A stretch of DNA of 64,000 nt from Liquidambar formosana (lineage: Eukaryota; Streptophyta; Magnoliopsida; Saxifragales; Altingiaceae). Position numbers and translations under genes: made by a program. Below the pieces are notes generated by a model. The model did no database searches, had not been told where the DNA came from, and was given only the letters and a program-made list of their open reading frames with translations. Below are positions 11,314-22,804 of this stretch, piece by piece; position 1 is the stretch's first letter; the number at the start of each line of letters is the position of its first letter. The DNA lies in NCBI GenBank assembly GCA_039720395.1, contig CM077828.1, positions 24,222,717 through 24,286,716 of the forward strand. Reading direction: 5' to 3'.

Positions 11314-12417
11314 TCTATACTACCTATAAAAAGATGAATGTGAAAAAAACTTTTGATTGACTAATATACCCTTATTTTAATTTTTAAATACACAACTACC
11401 CTTCTGTATATATAGGAAATATATAGCAATATAAAATATATATCTTAATAAGAATTTTAAGAAAACTATAAAACACATACCTTAATAAGAATTTTAAGGA
11501 AACTATAAAACACATACCTTAATTCGTATATAATAAATAAACAGTCGGGTTAAATAAAACCAAATCCAAATACACATATCTTAATAAGAATTTTAAGAAA
11601 ACTATAAAAACACATACCTTAATTCGTATATATATAATATCAAATTTTTATTCTCTTATTATTTTTTCAAGTTTGATTTTATTAAATCACTTACTCATTG
11701 TTCTGTAGGTTACCAACAAACTAAAGGCAAGGAAAGTTAGAAAGCACGTGCTACCATGAGTTCTCACAATGCTAGGAATCACACATAGACACCATTCAAC
11801 CCAACTTAAATCATACATACAACAGGTAACTGCAACCGGACAGAAGGTTGATCTAATTAGTGCATAGTTTGCCTTTGCTTTGTCTTTTGTGCTTTTTGCT
11901 CTTTGAATTTCAAGCTTTGTTTTCTTTTGCAAGGTCATTTTTACCAGGTATGTAGAACCATCGTTTAGGATTTTTTTTTCTACAAGGTCTATTGTACCTA
12001 TGTTATGTTTGTTTAATTACTTACCAAACTTTATCAGAGAGGTGAGTATTAGTGACACCAAACAAATTTATGATTTTTTTATTAATTATTCTTCTTTAAA
12101 ATAAAATACAATAAAAAAAATTCAATTGTTATATATATATATCGGATGATGATCAGGTAAGCACGTTAGTTTATTGTATCAAAATCAAACTCTTCCAGCA
12201 TCCATATACAATTCAATATCAAATCAATTCTCATAACCAATAAATTTATAAAAAAACATATTCTGAACGTGTAATTTAGGCCTTCTAATTTCAAAGGTAC
12301 TCTTTCATTTTCCTCAATTTCAATCAACTTTCTATATATTGTTATTAATATTTTTGAAATTATCATTCTTATATTGGTTAAAAGTGTTCATGTGCAACGC
12401 ACGTGTGCTATAACTAG
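11314..12417 (+). mobile_element. non-autonomous Helitron, about 1.1 kb
   Basis: Starts with TCTATACTACCTATAAAA after an A (11313) and ends with CTAG followed by T (12418), the A^T insertion pattern of Helitrons. Near the 3' end, CATGTGC-AAC-GCACGTG (about 12389-12405) folds into the expected subterminal hairpin. The first ~100 bases and the 3' hairpin closely match the Helitron at 60324-62249, while most of the interior differs. No Rep/helicase reading frame is present, so it depends on an autonomous relative. The 83-codon minus frame at 11687-11938 inside it is not recognisable. Confidence 0.85.
11444..11618. repeat. internal repeats of the Helitron
   Basis: The word cttaataagaattttaag, followed by aaactataaaacacatac, occurs at about 11444, 11481 and 11579, two copies in tandem and one after a 60-base gap. 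Confidence 0.75.
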
Positions 12418-13381
12418 TACTTCAAAGTAAACGCCTTCATTCTTAATCATATTGAACTTAATCTGCACTATCTGTTAGCTTCTTCAAATGTGTTTCCGAA
12501 TAAGTATGAATAAGTATAGGTTGTTTCTACAAATTTATCATACTCACTTAGGAACTAATGATAGGAGAAACTTAAGTAAGCTCACGAAGGGCGAGGTTGC
12601 AACTTGTAAGTACTCCTTTAAACTAGTTGAACCATAACTTAACTTCAGTCCCACCAAAAGTTACTCTATTTAAAGATAAAACATATATTTTAAGATTAAT
12701 ATAATATCGTAAAATTACATTAGCAAGCTCATGTCATAATTTATATTATGAACAATGTTATACCGTTTGACCTATTTATTCAAATTTACGTGTCTAATTT
12801 AAGTATGATAACTTGATCAATTATTTAAAACTTTCTCCGTGATAAGTTATCCCTTAAGCTTTCTTAAAAAAAGATAAAAAAAAGTTATATTAACGATTAT
12901 GGATGTGTTAAATCTTATTCTAACTGAGATTTCAAGCTAAATTATTTTCCAAAAAATTCGTATGAAGTTGCCTGTACCTATACCTACAACAATCTCAACA
13001 ATAATAGACTTAACCAACTAGCATTTCCCTTTGCACAAAAAATATTCAAGTCTTTTGCATTTCCCTTTGGTACCCCTTCGGGCACGTCATTTACTTTCTT
13101 ACAACAAATACGAACGTGGCAAATCTCTATTGGTTCGAATAATGATATTTGAACATTAAAATGACACCTACCAACAAAACGAAAGCATAACGTGGCAAAA
13201 TATCAGCCTCACGCAATACCACAGACTGACACACATTAAAGTGTACAACATTTCTACCTAAACCAGACCCCACTAAAACCAGGCAAAAAATCTGTAACAT
13301 TATCCAAATCCAATCGCCACCGTCAACCCTCACCAATCCAACGGCCAATACCACCATATATCACAAACCATATCCAACAAA
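12418..13381. other. intergenic DNA and CHLP promoter region
   Basis: AT-rich, no recognised gene. The minus frame at 13127-13357 lies in the presumptive promoter and shows no domain. Confidence 0.5.
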
Positions 13382-13388
13382 TATATAA
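13382..13388 (+). promoter_or_regulatory. TATA box of CHLP
   Basis: TATATAA lies 59 bases before the CHLP start codon, in a suitable place for a short leader. Confidence 0.6.
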
Positions 13389-13446
13389 ACTGAGCTTCTT
13401 TCAAAGCGTTCAAGCCCCTGCACTCACTTCTTCAAGGCGGAGCAAA

Positions 13447-14859
13447 ATGACGTCGTTTGCTCTCAAAACCTTCGTCGGCCTCCGCCAAGCCTCGCCGGAA
13501 TCACCCCACCACCACCACTCCATCGCCCTAACAAAACCCATCCAAAGCCCACTACATTCACCCGCGAAGTACTCCGAGTCATTGCCGGAAAATCGAGCCC
13601 CAGAGTCGCTGGCCGCAACCTCCGAGTCGCCGTCATTGGTGGCGGCCCAGCTGGTGGCGCCGCCGCCGAGACTCTCGCGAAAGGCGGTATTGAGACGTTC
13701 CTCATCGAGCGCAAGCTCGACAACTGCAAGCCAGTGCGGTGGTGCTATTCCTCTCTGCATGGTCGGAGAATTTGACCTCCCGCTTGACATCATCGACCGG
13801 CGAGTCACCAAGATGAAGATGATCTCCCCGTCGAACGTCGCTGTCGACATCGGCCAGACCCTCAAGCCCCACGAATACATCGGCATGGTCCGCCGCGAGG
13901 TCCTCGACGCCTACCTCCGCGACCGCGCATCCGCGTGCGGCGCCAGCGTCATCAACGGCCTCTTCCTCAAAATGGACATGCCCCAATCCTCCACCTCCCC
14001 ATACGTCCTTCACTACACAGGATACGATAGCAAATCCGGCGGAGTAGGTGAGCGGCGCACCTTAGAGGTCGACGCCGTGATAGGCGCAGACGGCGCCAAT
14101 TCGCGCGTCGCGAAGTCCATCAACGCCGGCGAATACGAGTACGCCATCGCCTTCCAGGAGCGAATCAAAATCCCCGACGAAAAAATGGTTTACTACGAAA
14201 ACCTAGCCGAAATGTACGTCGGAGACGACGTCTCGCCGGACTTCTACGGGTGGGTATTTCCGAAATGCGACCACGTGGCCGTCGGAACCGGCACAGTGAC
14301 CCACAAGGGAGACATCAAGCAGTTTCAACTAGCAACAAGAAAAAGGGCCGAAGACAAAATACTCGGAGGGAAGATAATCAGAGTGGAGGCACACCCAATA
14401 CCGGAACACCCCCGTCCACGGCGGTTGTCCGGGAGGGTAGCCCTCGTCGGCGACGCAGCTGGGTATGTGACGAAATGCTCCGGCGAAGGCATATATTTCG
14501 CGGCGAAGAGCGGGAGGATGTGCGCGGAGGCGATTGTGGAAGGGTCGGAGAATGGGAAGAGGATGGTGGAAGAAGGGGATTTGAGGAAGTACTTGGAGAA
14601 ATGGGACAAGACGTATTGGCCGACGTACAAGGTGCTGGATGTATTGCAGAAGCTGTTTTATCGGTCGAATCCAGCGAGGGAGGCGTTCGTGGAGATGTGC
14701 GCCGATGAGTATGTACAGAAGATGACGTTCGATAGCTATTTGTACAAGAGGGTTGTGCCGGGGAATCCATTGGACGATTTGAAGTTGGCTGTGAATACCA
14801 TTGGGAGCTTGGTGAGGGCTAATGCCCTGAGGAAGGAGATGGATAAGATTAGTGTATGA
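13447..14859 (+). CDS. CHLP: geranylgeranyl diphosphate/chlorophyll reductase, chloroplastic, with two compensating frameshifts
   Basis: Flavoprotein that reduces the geranylgeranyl side chain to phytyl for chlorophyll, tocopherol and phylloquinone, using NADPH at plastid membranes. The uninterrupted 470-codon frame starts with a CHLP-like transit sequence ([14 protein letters not shown]) and from about residue 96 matches the family without break ([68 protein letters not shown]). Between about 13545 and 13730, however, the family sequence lies in another frame: [18 protein letters not shown], the FAD-binding GxGxxG Rossmann segment, and [11 protein letters not shown] read only in frame -1. 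A one-base loss near 13534-13560 and a one-base gain near 13728-13732 (ccagtgc where CC-TGC is expected) would explain it. As written, the product lacks its FAD site. The gene is single-exon and GC-rich in its first half, unlike its neighbours. Confidence 0.93.
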   Translation: MTSFALKTFVGLRQASPESPHHHHSIALTKPIQSPLHSPAKYSESLPENRAPESLAATSESPSLVAAQLVAPPPRLSRKAVLRRSSSSASSTTASQCGGAIPLCMVGEFDLPLDIIDRRVTKMKMISPSNVAVDIGQTLKPHEYIGMVRREVLDAYLRDRASACGASVINGLFLKMDMPQSSTSPYVLHYTGYDSKSGGVGERRTLEVDAVIGADGANSRVAKSINAGEYEYAIAFQERIKIPDEKMVYYENLAEMYVGDDVSPDFYGWVFPKCDHVAVGTGTVTHKGDIKQFQLATRKRAEDKILGGKIIRVEAHPIPEHPRPRRLSGRVALVGDAAGYVTKCSGEGIYFAAKSGRMCAEAIVEGSENGKRMVEEGDLRKYLEKWDKTYWPTYKVLDVLQKLFYRSNPAREAFVEMCADEYVQKMTFDSYLYKRVVPGNPLDDLKLAVNTIGSLVRANALRKEMDKISV

Positions 14860-15308
14860 GAGAATTTGGACCGTTTAATTTTCAAGTCCAAAGTATTGCT
14901 TAGTATTTAATATTTTACCTTTTTGTTTTTTGGAAAGTTGGAGGTGTAAAATCTGTTTAAAGAGATTTGTTTATGAAATTCCTATCACTTTGGCTTTTGA
15001 GTATCTTGAGGATTTTTATGTAAATTGAATGGTAATGGGCTATTTAGCTCAATCCAGTTGATTCATTTTATTTTTTTAACAAATTTCTTATCCACTAAAT
15101 GGGTATGATGAATGGTTAAATATGAGGATAGCGCAAATGACAAAGGATGAAGGTTATGAATGGAGGTTTTGAGTTTCAATATTTTGGTCCTTTACTATCA
15201 AATGTGTGGGCTTTTAAAGTGAGCTCGTGATTTGCCAAAAAAAAAAAAATCTATGTTGGGAATTTTTTGTTCTCAAACTTTACCTTAAAGCATGGATTTG
15301 TGCTTCTG
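14860..15308. other. CHLP 3'UTR and flank
   Basis: AT-rich 3' flank with a poly-A run at about 15239-15250. No gene seen. Confidence 0.5.
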
Positions 15309-15492
15309 GCACCAGTACCGTGCTAAAGTGATTGAGGTTGTTAGATGGGCGAGATTAAAATTTCAAAAATAATCATTGAGATTATTTTGGTTATTTCAAT
15401 AGTAATTTTTTGATATTTTAGTCTCAAATTGTCCAACGGCCCATCTAACAACTCCAATCATCTTGGTTTGATGCTAAGTTTTTATAACTCAG
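15309..15492. mobile_element. MITE-like inverted repeat, about 185 bp
   Basis: The left arm (gcaccagtaccgtgctaaag, then gaggttgttagatgggc) pairs with the right arm (gcccatctaacaactcc, then ggtttgatgctaag). The arms meet in an AT-rich centre. No clear target duplication. Confidence 0.6.
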
Positions 15493-16135
15493 CTCTCGGG
15501 TTGCAAACGAGCCGAGCCGTGTTTTAGAGTGTTTAAGTTCGGATCAATTAAAAGCTGGTTTATTTATAAACGAGCTGAGCTTTAAACGAGCTTAATTTAT
15601 TGTGCTCAAGCTCGACTCATTAAGATTTAGAAAAGCTTGGGCTCGACTCGGCTCGGCTCGTTTAACTAAACAAGCCAAACTTGAGCTTGAGCTCGAGTTC
15701 GAACTCGTGTTCAAGATTGGTTTGATCTTGTGAATGTGAGTTTTAAACATTAAAATAAAAGTTCACAAACCTTAAAAATCTTCCTTTGATAATTACAAGA
15801 TATAACTACTAAGGAAGTATTATCTCTTTCATGTTAATTGGTCCATTCAACAAAGAGAAGCCAAAAATAAATTAGGGTATTTATACAAACCCCTTAATGA
15901 GCATACTAATAAAAAATTTACGAGTCTTTTAACGAGCCTATTTGCGAGCCTATTTATGAGCCCTTAACAAGTTTGTTTATGAATGTAAACGAGCCGAGTT
16001 ATGGTTTACTCAAGTTTGGCTCGTTTAATAAACGAGCCTAGTATTCAAACTCATGCTCATTTATTAATCGAACGAACTCGAACAAGCTTTTATCGAACTT
16101 GTTCACGAGTTGTTCACGAACGACTCAATTCATTT
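15493..16135. repeat. dispersed repeat rich in cgagc words
   Basis: Many copies of aacgagcc, gctcgact, gagctcga and ttcgaactc in both orientations, giving an irregular palindromic structure. Related sequence occurs at 48815-49145. The short plus-strand frame beginning at 16001 is part of it and is not a gene. Confidence 0.65.
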
Positions 16136-16793
16136 GCAGTCCTACTCAGCCCCGAATCGGTGTTGCTTACCTCAAAGGATGGCTTCTCTCTTCTTTTTAT
16201 ATTTTATTTTTTATATTATGAAAGCAAGGTTAAGATTTGAGCTTCCAATCTTCCATCTCTACACTGCTGATTTCAAGGCCGGTAGGACATGGTGAAATTT
16301 CGATGGTTTCTTAAGCCTGTGGGAAAAGCCACACCCCAGCACTCGTGTCCTTGGGGCTTATTGGTTGAAGTTACACTATCTTTCCCCGATTTGAACCCAA
16401 GTTTTGCAATAAGGATTTTGTTACTGTTTGCAGCAATTGAGCTTGAAACTGGAGATTTTCTTGCTTAGGGTTCTTCCATCAATACTAATGGACACTTTGG
16501 TTTGTTTTCTTTTTGTTTTTTCTTGTGTAAATTTTATTGGACTTGAATTGGGAAACTTGCAACTGATCAAAAATTAGCACCTGTTCTGACTGCGATAACC
16601 AAATTAGAGTCTTTTGTTGTAGTTAAATTCTAATAATCAAGTAAGAAAAGTGGCTATAAATCAAGAGATAATTCTAGTTAATCTTTATTAATGACGATGA
16701 CAGAGGAAGGTAAAGGCTCATGAACCAAAAACAAAAAAAAAAAAAAAAAAAAAAAATCCATCATTTGGCGATTTTAACTTTGGGTTTTCTTAA

Positions 16794-16984
16794 AGTGTGT
16801 TCTAAGAGCATATGTTAAACTGCAATTAATAATTCAATCATTGCATAAAAAAATGTATTTTCATAATTTTTCAAGTATTTTCACATTTTTTAAGCAACTT
16901 TCACTATTTAAAATGCATTTTAATTATTTCTAATGTAATGATTAGATTATTAATTGCAGCTTAACATTGCTCTTAGAGCACACG
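16794..16984. mobile_element. MITE with about 48-bp terminal inverted repeats
   Basis: The left arm AGTGTGTTCTAAGAGCA, then TGTTAAACTGCAATTAATAA, is nearly the reverse complement of the right arm TTATTAATTGCAGCTTAACA, then TGCTCTTAGAGCACACG. The symmetry extends outward into ttttcttaa/ttaagaaaa, so TTAA could be either target duplication or part of the arms. It abuts the tandem array. Confidence 0.8.
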
Positions 16985-16999
16985 TTAAGAAAACCTTTT

Positions 17000-18290
17000 T
17001 AACTTCTATTCATACATTCCTCACTTTCAACTTTTTAGGAGTGCTAATAATATTTCCAAAAACAATAAAAAACAATTCTAATAGCATTAAGAAATTGTGG
17101 CCCAATCCCATGGATGGAAGCAAGAGCCAAGCAAAGTTTAAAAAATAAAAAATAAAAAAAATAATTCCAACTTTTAGCATTTAACTCTAGAATTGAAGTC
17201 AATATTCCATAGATCAACCTTTTAAATTATGGGCAGGCTGTCAAAGTGTGACCTCACACTTTAAGAAAACCCTTTAACTTTTGCTCTTACATTCCTCACT
17301 TTCACAATTAAGCTCAAGAAACCATTTTAGGAGTGCTAATAATATTTCCAAAAACAATTCCAATAGAATTAAGAAATTGCGGCCCAACCCCATGGATGGA
17401 AGCAAGAGCCAAGGAAAGTTAAAAAAATAATTTCCAACTTTTTGCATTTAATTTTAGAATTGAAGTTAATGTTTCATAGATCAACTTTTTTAATTATGGG
17501 CAGACTATCAAAATGTGACATCACACATTAAGAAAACCATTTAAATTGCTGGAGTACTAATAATATTCCCCAAAACAATTCTAATAGAATTAAGAAATTA
17601 TGGCCCAACCCATGAATGGAAGCAAGAGCCAAGCAAAGTTTAAAAAATAAAAAAAAATAATTCCAACTTTTAGCATTTAATTTTAGAATAGAAGTCAATG
17701 TTCCACAGATTAACCTTTTAAATTATGGGCAGGCTATCAAAGTGTGACATCACATGTTAAGAAAACCCTTTAACTTTTGCTCCTACATTCCTCACTTTCA
17801 TGCTTAAGCACGAGAAGCTATTTTAGAAGTGCTAATAATATTTCCAAAAACAATTCCAATAGAATTAAGAAATTTCGGCCCAAACCCATGGATGGAAGCA
17901 AGAGCCAAGGAAAGTTAAAAAAATAATTCCAACTTTTAGCATTTAATTTTAGAATTGAAGTCAATGTTTCATAGATCAAACTTTTTAATTGTGGGCAGAC
18001 TATCAAAATGTGACATCACACATTGAGAAAACCATTTAAGCTGTGGGAATACTAATAATATTCCCCAAAACAATTCTAATATAATTAAGAAATTATGGCC
18101 CAACCCCATTAATGGAAGCAAGAGCCAAGCAAAGTTAACCTTTATGGGAGTACTAATAATATTCCCCAAAACAATTCTAATAGAATTAAGAAATTGTAGC
18201 CCAACCCATGAATGCAAGCAAGAGCCAAGCAAAGTTAAAAAAATAAAAAAATAATAATTCCAACTTTTAGCATTTAATTTTAGAATTGAA
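17000..18290. repeat. tandem array with alternating long and short units
   Basis: The marker attaagaaattNNNgccca starts at 17086, 17368, 17589, 17864, 18084 and 18185, giving spacings of 282, 221, 275, 220 and 101. Each unit includes ggaagcaagagccaag, ccaacttttagcattta, a gggcagNctNtcaaa stretch and gctaataatatt. The long units carry an extra cctcactttca segment that the short ones lack. Confidence 0.9.
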
Positions 18291-19250
18291 TCTCAGTTCT
18301 TCAATCTCAACTCCCTCCACGTGTCACTCATGTATTTAAAATGATTAAATGCACCAAATTCACTTCCACTTCCATCAAAGAGGTCAAAGTATAACATCAC
18401 CCTTTCAAGCCTCCTCCTTAGCCATTGGGTACTTCTGTAAGGCTGCAGTGTAAACCAATTTCAATCAAGAGAAGCTAGCGAGCTTGCTGATTAAGTCCCT
18501 TTTCTTTAAAGATTACATGGATCCAAACTTGTAAATTAGTCAAATCAAAACTCGTGAGGCGCAACAGGTAAGAAAAACTTTGAATCTTTGACCATTTACT
18601 TAGGAAAGAAAAAGAAATATCTTATTTCATTATCTAATGCGGACTAGGATTTGGTATTATGCTGTGTATTGTTAGTCATCCTGTACACAATGAATGCAAT
18701 TGTGCAGATTACGGTCGCAACACACCAGTTTCACCATGCACAACACGATTAATTGTACACCAATCCTATTTGTTACATTGACTTGCAGATAAATTATACA
18801 CTACATGTGATTAGTCTAAATCCAAACCTCATTGAAAATATACTTGAAATACCCATGATTGGCGAAGGAAAAAAAATTTTAAATAAGAAAATAAGTCAAA
18901 TCTGACTTCAATTAATCGAGAAAAACTTTCGTGCTATTGGGACACGAGTTAAGTAAAGTGAGATTATAAAACCAAAAAATACTCTAATAATCCTATTTTA
19001 CTTAACTCTTATTAGTCCATGATATCACGTGGCCGTGTCACAATTTCATATAAGTTTTTCTCCGATTAATAGGATTCAACCCGCTCAATCCACCAACCCC
19101 GTGACTTGTAGGAGAGAGGTATGCTCACGTGCCTCTCATGTGTCCATTAAAAAAAGAGAAAACTCTGGTTTGTCCATTGATAATCATAGCCGTTAAAAAT
19201 CTAAAAAGCAACGGCCAGGATCTGTTAAAAGAGAGAAAAATAACAAGTTT
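18291..19250. other. intergenic DNA upstream of MDH
   Basis: No gene recognised; presumptive promoter of the malate dehydrogenase transcript. Confidence 0.45.
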
Positions 19251-19609
19251 GCGAGGTTCGGCGGCGGTAGAATCGATACAATATATATACATACACACAT
19301 ACATACATACACAGTTGTTGCTGTGAGGTGGGATTGATTCGAGGCCCAGGCGGAGAAAACAAAAGCAACCAAAATCAGAAACAGAAGCACTTTATAAAAT
19401 ATCACCTGAAGATTTTCTCCAGTGGTATTCCCTCTTTCCTTTTTTCCCGGAAAATTCTCAGAGCTGAGAAAATCTACGCCTTTCTTGTTTTTTCTCCATT
19501 TTTCCTGGTACTGTCACTGTTCTTTATAAATTGCCCTTGTTTACTGTATGTGTGACGTATGTAGATTTTTTTTAGCTGCGTTCTAATCTGGTTGTTGCCT
19601 TCAGATCTG

Positions 19610-19611
<2 letters not shown>

Positions 19612-19667
<56 letters not shown>

Positions 19668-19668
19668 C

Positions 19669-19699
<31 letters not shown>

Positions 19700-19700
19700 T
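19612..19700. repeat. compound microsatellite (TC)n(TA)n(GTAT)n
   Basis: Runs of tc, then ta, then gtat follow one another just 3' of the likely first, non-coding exon of the MDH transcript. Confidence 0.9.
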
Positions 19701-20093
19701 GTTCTGCTGTTCTGAGATGTGGTCTTTTTGGGATCTGATGTTTTCACTTTGCTTTTCATTCATGCGTTGTTTGGTTGCTGAGAAAATGTAGGGAAAGAAA
19801 AGGGATTTAAAATATTGAATCTTATAACGTGTTTGGTAAAACAATGGGAAAACGATGCAGGAAACGTGTCTGGTAGTTTGTTTCTGAGAAACTATTTCTA
19901 GAATATTTCTCTGAAAAGGAGCCTTTTTTTTTAATGAACATTAGAATGTTGTTTTCCATGTTTTCATTTCGAGATCTTAATTCAAGTCAACAGAGCCTTA
20001 GTCCAGGCTATATGGGGTCGGGTCATTTTTCACACTGGTTAAAGACATAAAGGTTAGGACTGTATCAAGCTCACCTCTCCTAAACCCTGCTTA

Positions 20094-20242
20094 GGGCTTG
20101 TTCGTTTGACCAGAATCGAGGGAACCAGAATGGAATGAGATTTCAATGGTGGGCCACTGTGATGAGAGAGAGGAAAGGAGAAGAGAGTAGAGGAGACTCA
20201 TTCCATTATGGTTTCTCTGATTCCGGCCAAACAAATGAGGCC
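20094..20242. mobile_element. small MITE, about 150 bp, in the MDH leader intron
   Basis: Inverted arms of about 46 bp: GGGCTTGTTCGTTTGACC...ATGGAATGAG on the left, and CTCATTCCAT...GGCCAAACAAATGAGGCC on the right. This is hAT-like in style; no clear target duplication. Confidence 0.7.
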
Positions 20243-20462
20243 TCAGTGGAAAAACACTGGATAATGGCCTTCTGGGCCTGATGCGGTGCATCCTTTCTAG
20301 GTAATTCCCAATTTTATTTTTATTTCCAGATCTTGTTTTGAAAAATAGGAAACTAACATATTTTTCATTCAATCTTTAAAATTTCTTTATATTGCAGAAA
20401 ACATGTTTTCAAAACCAACCCTATATGTATAGTCAGATTTTTCATCTTTTGGAACCTTATAA

Positions 20463-21047
20463 GCATTGTTTTAAAAAGCTCTTTTGAGGCTCACCTTGGG
20501 GCAAGGCTATTCAAAAACGCATTAAGGCTTAAAAAATTAAGCAAGGCTCTCATTAGGCATATGCCTCACCAGCCGAGGTATAGTCAAAGGTGCGCTTTTT
20601 ATGCCTTAGCACATCAGGCATATGCCTCATGTGAACTTTTGATTTAATTCTTTCTTTTTTTTATTTCTTTTATTTTTACTTCTTGTTGTTGTTGTTGTTG
20701 TTTGATTGCAGTAAATAAGTTTCAACTGTGTTTAATTTATTTTTATACATTTTATATCAAACCAGGTTTCTGACTTTTTTTCACATGTATATGTACAATT
20801 TTTGTATAACTTAATCCATGATGCAATATGAACTTTTATCTTTAAATAACTATATGATTTTAAATGTCCCAAAAATGTTTATATACTTGTTTAATCTTTG
20901 AAATATTTATTAATTTTCAAAATGCTACCATTCTCTCTCTCTCTCTCTCTCTCTCTAAAAATGAAAATTACTAATTGAAAGGCTTATGCCTCGCTTTGCA
21001 AGGAGTAAATTGCCTTGCCTAATGCTTTTGCCTTTAAAAACATTGCT
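20463..21047. mobile_element. inverted-repeat element in the MDH leader intron
   Basis: The left end GCATTGTTTTAAAAAGC and words such as gcaaggc, taggcatatgcct and gaggc are repeated in reverse at the right end (ggcttatgcctcgc ... ttgcctttaaaaacattgc). A (CT)n run lies inside (20935-20956). Confidence 0.55.
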
Positions 21048-21559
21048 TAGAAGACAAAATTTCTACCCATCTGAGCCTGAGATTGATGATTTCCATTTTT
21101 TTCAAAAATAATCGACTAGGCATGAAATTCAAAAGACATCTATGAAGCCTGTTGAATATTGATTATTAAGAAACACAACTTGCTTCAGTAGTGACTGTAA
21201 TTTTGTCCTTGAAAATCATATGCACACGATACTGTGTCTTAGTCAGTGTCGGAACCTGCAGTGGACCAGTGATGATGATACTTAGAGAAAAGATATCAAG
21301 GCATGGAATAAAAACTTTCAATCTATAAAGTCGGTAGTTTTTTCAGATTTGGAGTATTTATTTTCTAGACTTCCCCATTTATTTCAACTTAAATAAGTAG
21401 TACTGAATTGTTTGGATCTTTTAATGTGCTTCTGTATATTGGTGTAGACACTGAAATTTCCATTGTCTGATAGATTAAGTTAAAGGTCAGTTAGCTTGTT
21501 GCTTAAAGTTTCATTTTTAACAGTTAAGGTCTTAATATTTTATTGTTTCAGAGTGCGAG

Positions 21560-22804
21560 ATGGCAGCAACATCAGCAGCAACCGTTTCGATTGGATCAAC
21601 TGTCTCCTTTGGCTCCAAAGCGAGCGCAATTTCACAATCAAAATCAAAGCCCTTTGGCATGAGGTTCAACTCCCATCACTCCCTTAGGAGTTTCAGTGGC
21701 CTCAAGGCTGCAACATCTGTAAGCTGTGAATCAGAGTCATCCTTCTTAGGCAAGGAAGGAACTGCAGCCCTTCGAGACTCTTGCACAGCAAAAGCCGTAA
21801 AACAAAACCAGAGGTCATGGATTAACCTCCAGCCTCAGGCATCTTACAAAGTAGCAGTTCTTGGAGCTGCTGGAGGGATAGGTCAGCCACTGGCACTTCT
21901 GATCAAGATGTCCCCATTAGTTTCGGCTCTGCACCTTTATGATATAGCAAATGTTAAAGGAGTTGCCGCTGATCTCAGTCACTGCAATACTCCATCTCAA
22001 GTGCTAGATTTTACTGGAAATGCCGAATTAGGCAATTCTTTGAAAGGGGTAGATGTGGTTGTCATACCTGCTGGCGTTCCAAGAAAGCCAGGTATGACCC
22101 GTGATGACCTCTTCAACATCAATGCTGGCATAGTGAAGAACTTGATTGAGGCCGTTGCCGATAACTGCCCTGATGCTTTTATCCACATTATCAGCAATCC
22201 AGTTAACTCTACGGTTCCAATTGCAGCAGAAGTTCTGAAGCAAAAGGGTGTGTATGATCCAAAGAGGCTCTTTGGTGTTACTACACTTGATGTTGTGAGG
22301 GCAAACACGTTTGTTGCTCAGAAGAAGAACCTAAAACTCATTGATGTGGATGTCCCAGTTGTCGGGGGACATGCTGGGATAACTATTCTACCCTTGCTGT
22401 CAAAGACAAAACCCTCTGTAAGTTTCACTGATGAAGAAGTGGAAGAGCTAACTGTTAGGATCCAAAATGCTGGGACAGAAGTCGTCGAGGCAAAGGCAGG
22501 TGCGGGGTCTGCTACACTGTCAATGGCGTATGCAGCAGCAAGATTTGTCGAGTCGTCTCTTCGTGCCCTGGATGGAGATGGGGATGTCTACGAGTGCTCT
22601 TACATACAGTCAGAGCTGACTGAGCTCCCATTCTTTGCCTCAAGGATTAAGATTGGAAAGAAAGGGGTTGAAGCTGTGATTTCCAGTGACCTCCAAGGGT
22701 TGACCGAGTATGAGGAAAAAGCTTTGGAAGCCCTTAAGCCAGAGCTGAAGGCCAGCATTGAGAAGGGGTTGGCATTTGCCAACAAGCAAACTGTTACTGC
22801 ATAG
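21560..22804 (+). CDS. plastidic NAD-dependent malate dehydrogenase
   Basis: Interconverts malate and oxaloacetate with NAD(H) in plastids, supporting dark metabolism and redox balance. One coding exon of 414 codons. Residues 1 to about 80 are a Ser/Ala/Lys-rich transit peptide of plastid type. Residues 95-414 are a full MDH: the NAD-binding GAAGGIGQP (102-110), substrate Arg residues in [24 protein letters not shown], and catalytic His271 in GGHAG. It resembles Arabidopsis pNAD-MDH (At3g47520). The ATG lies 8 bases after an acceptor (tattgtttcag, 21541-21551), so the leader contains an intron. The first exon is probably near 19250-19560, which makes that intron about 2 kb and home to two inverted-repeat elements. 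The frame is clean. Confidence 0.95.
   Translation: MAATSAATVSIGSTVSFGSKASAISQSKSKPFGMRFNSHHSLRSFSGLKAATSVSCESESSFLGKEGTAALRDSCTAKAVKQNQRSWINLQPQASYKVAVLGAAGGIGQPLALLIKMSPLVSALHLYDIANVKGVAADLSHCNTPSQVLDFTGNAELGNSLKGVDVVVIPAGVPRKPGMTRDDLFNINAGIVKNLIEAVADNCPDAFIHIISNPVNSTVPIAAEVLKQKGVYDPKRLFGVTTLDVVRANTFVAQKKNLKLIDVDVPVVGGHAGITILPLLSKTKPSVSFTDEEVEELTVRIQNAGTEVVEAKAGAGSATLSMAYAAARFVESSLRALDGDGDVYECSYIQSELTELPFFASRIKIGKKGVEAVISSDLQGLTEYEEKALEALKPELKASIEKGLAFANKQTVTA

Noticed and set aside
11687..11938. 83-codon frame inside the first Helitron
   Set aside because: No similarity to Rep, helicase or RPA that I can see; likely chance.
13410..14770. Several long frames antisense to or overlapping CHLP
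   Set aside because: Shadows of a GC-rich coding exon; none resembles a protein family, except the short frame that carries the displaced CHLP Rossmann segment, described under CHLP.
15493..16135. CRISPR-like or regulatory array of cgagc words
   Set aside because: Spacing is irregular, the words occur in both orientations and the same sequence is found elsewhere in the window; it is a dispersed plant repeat.
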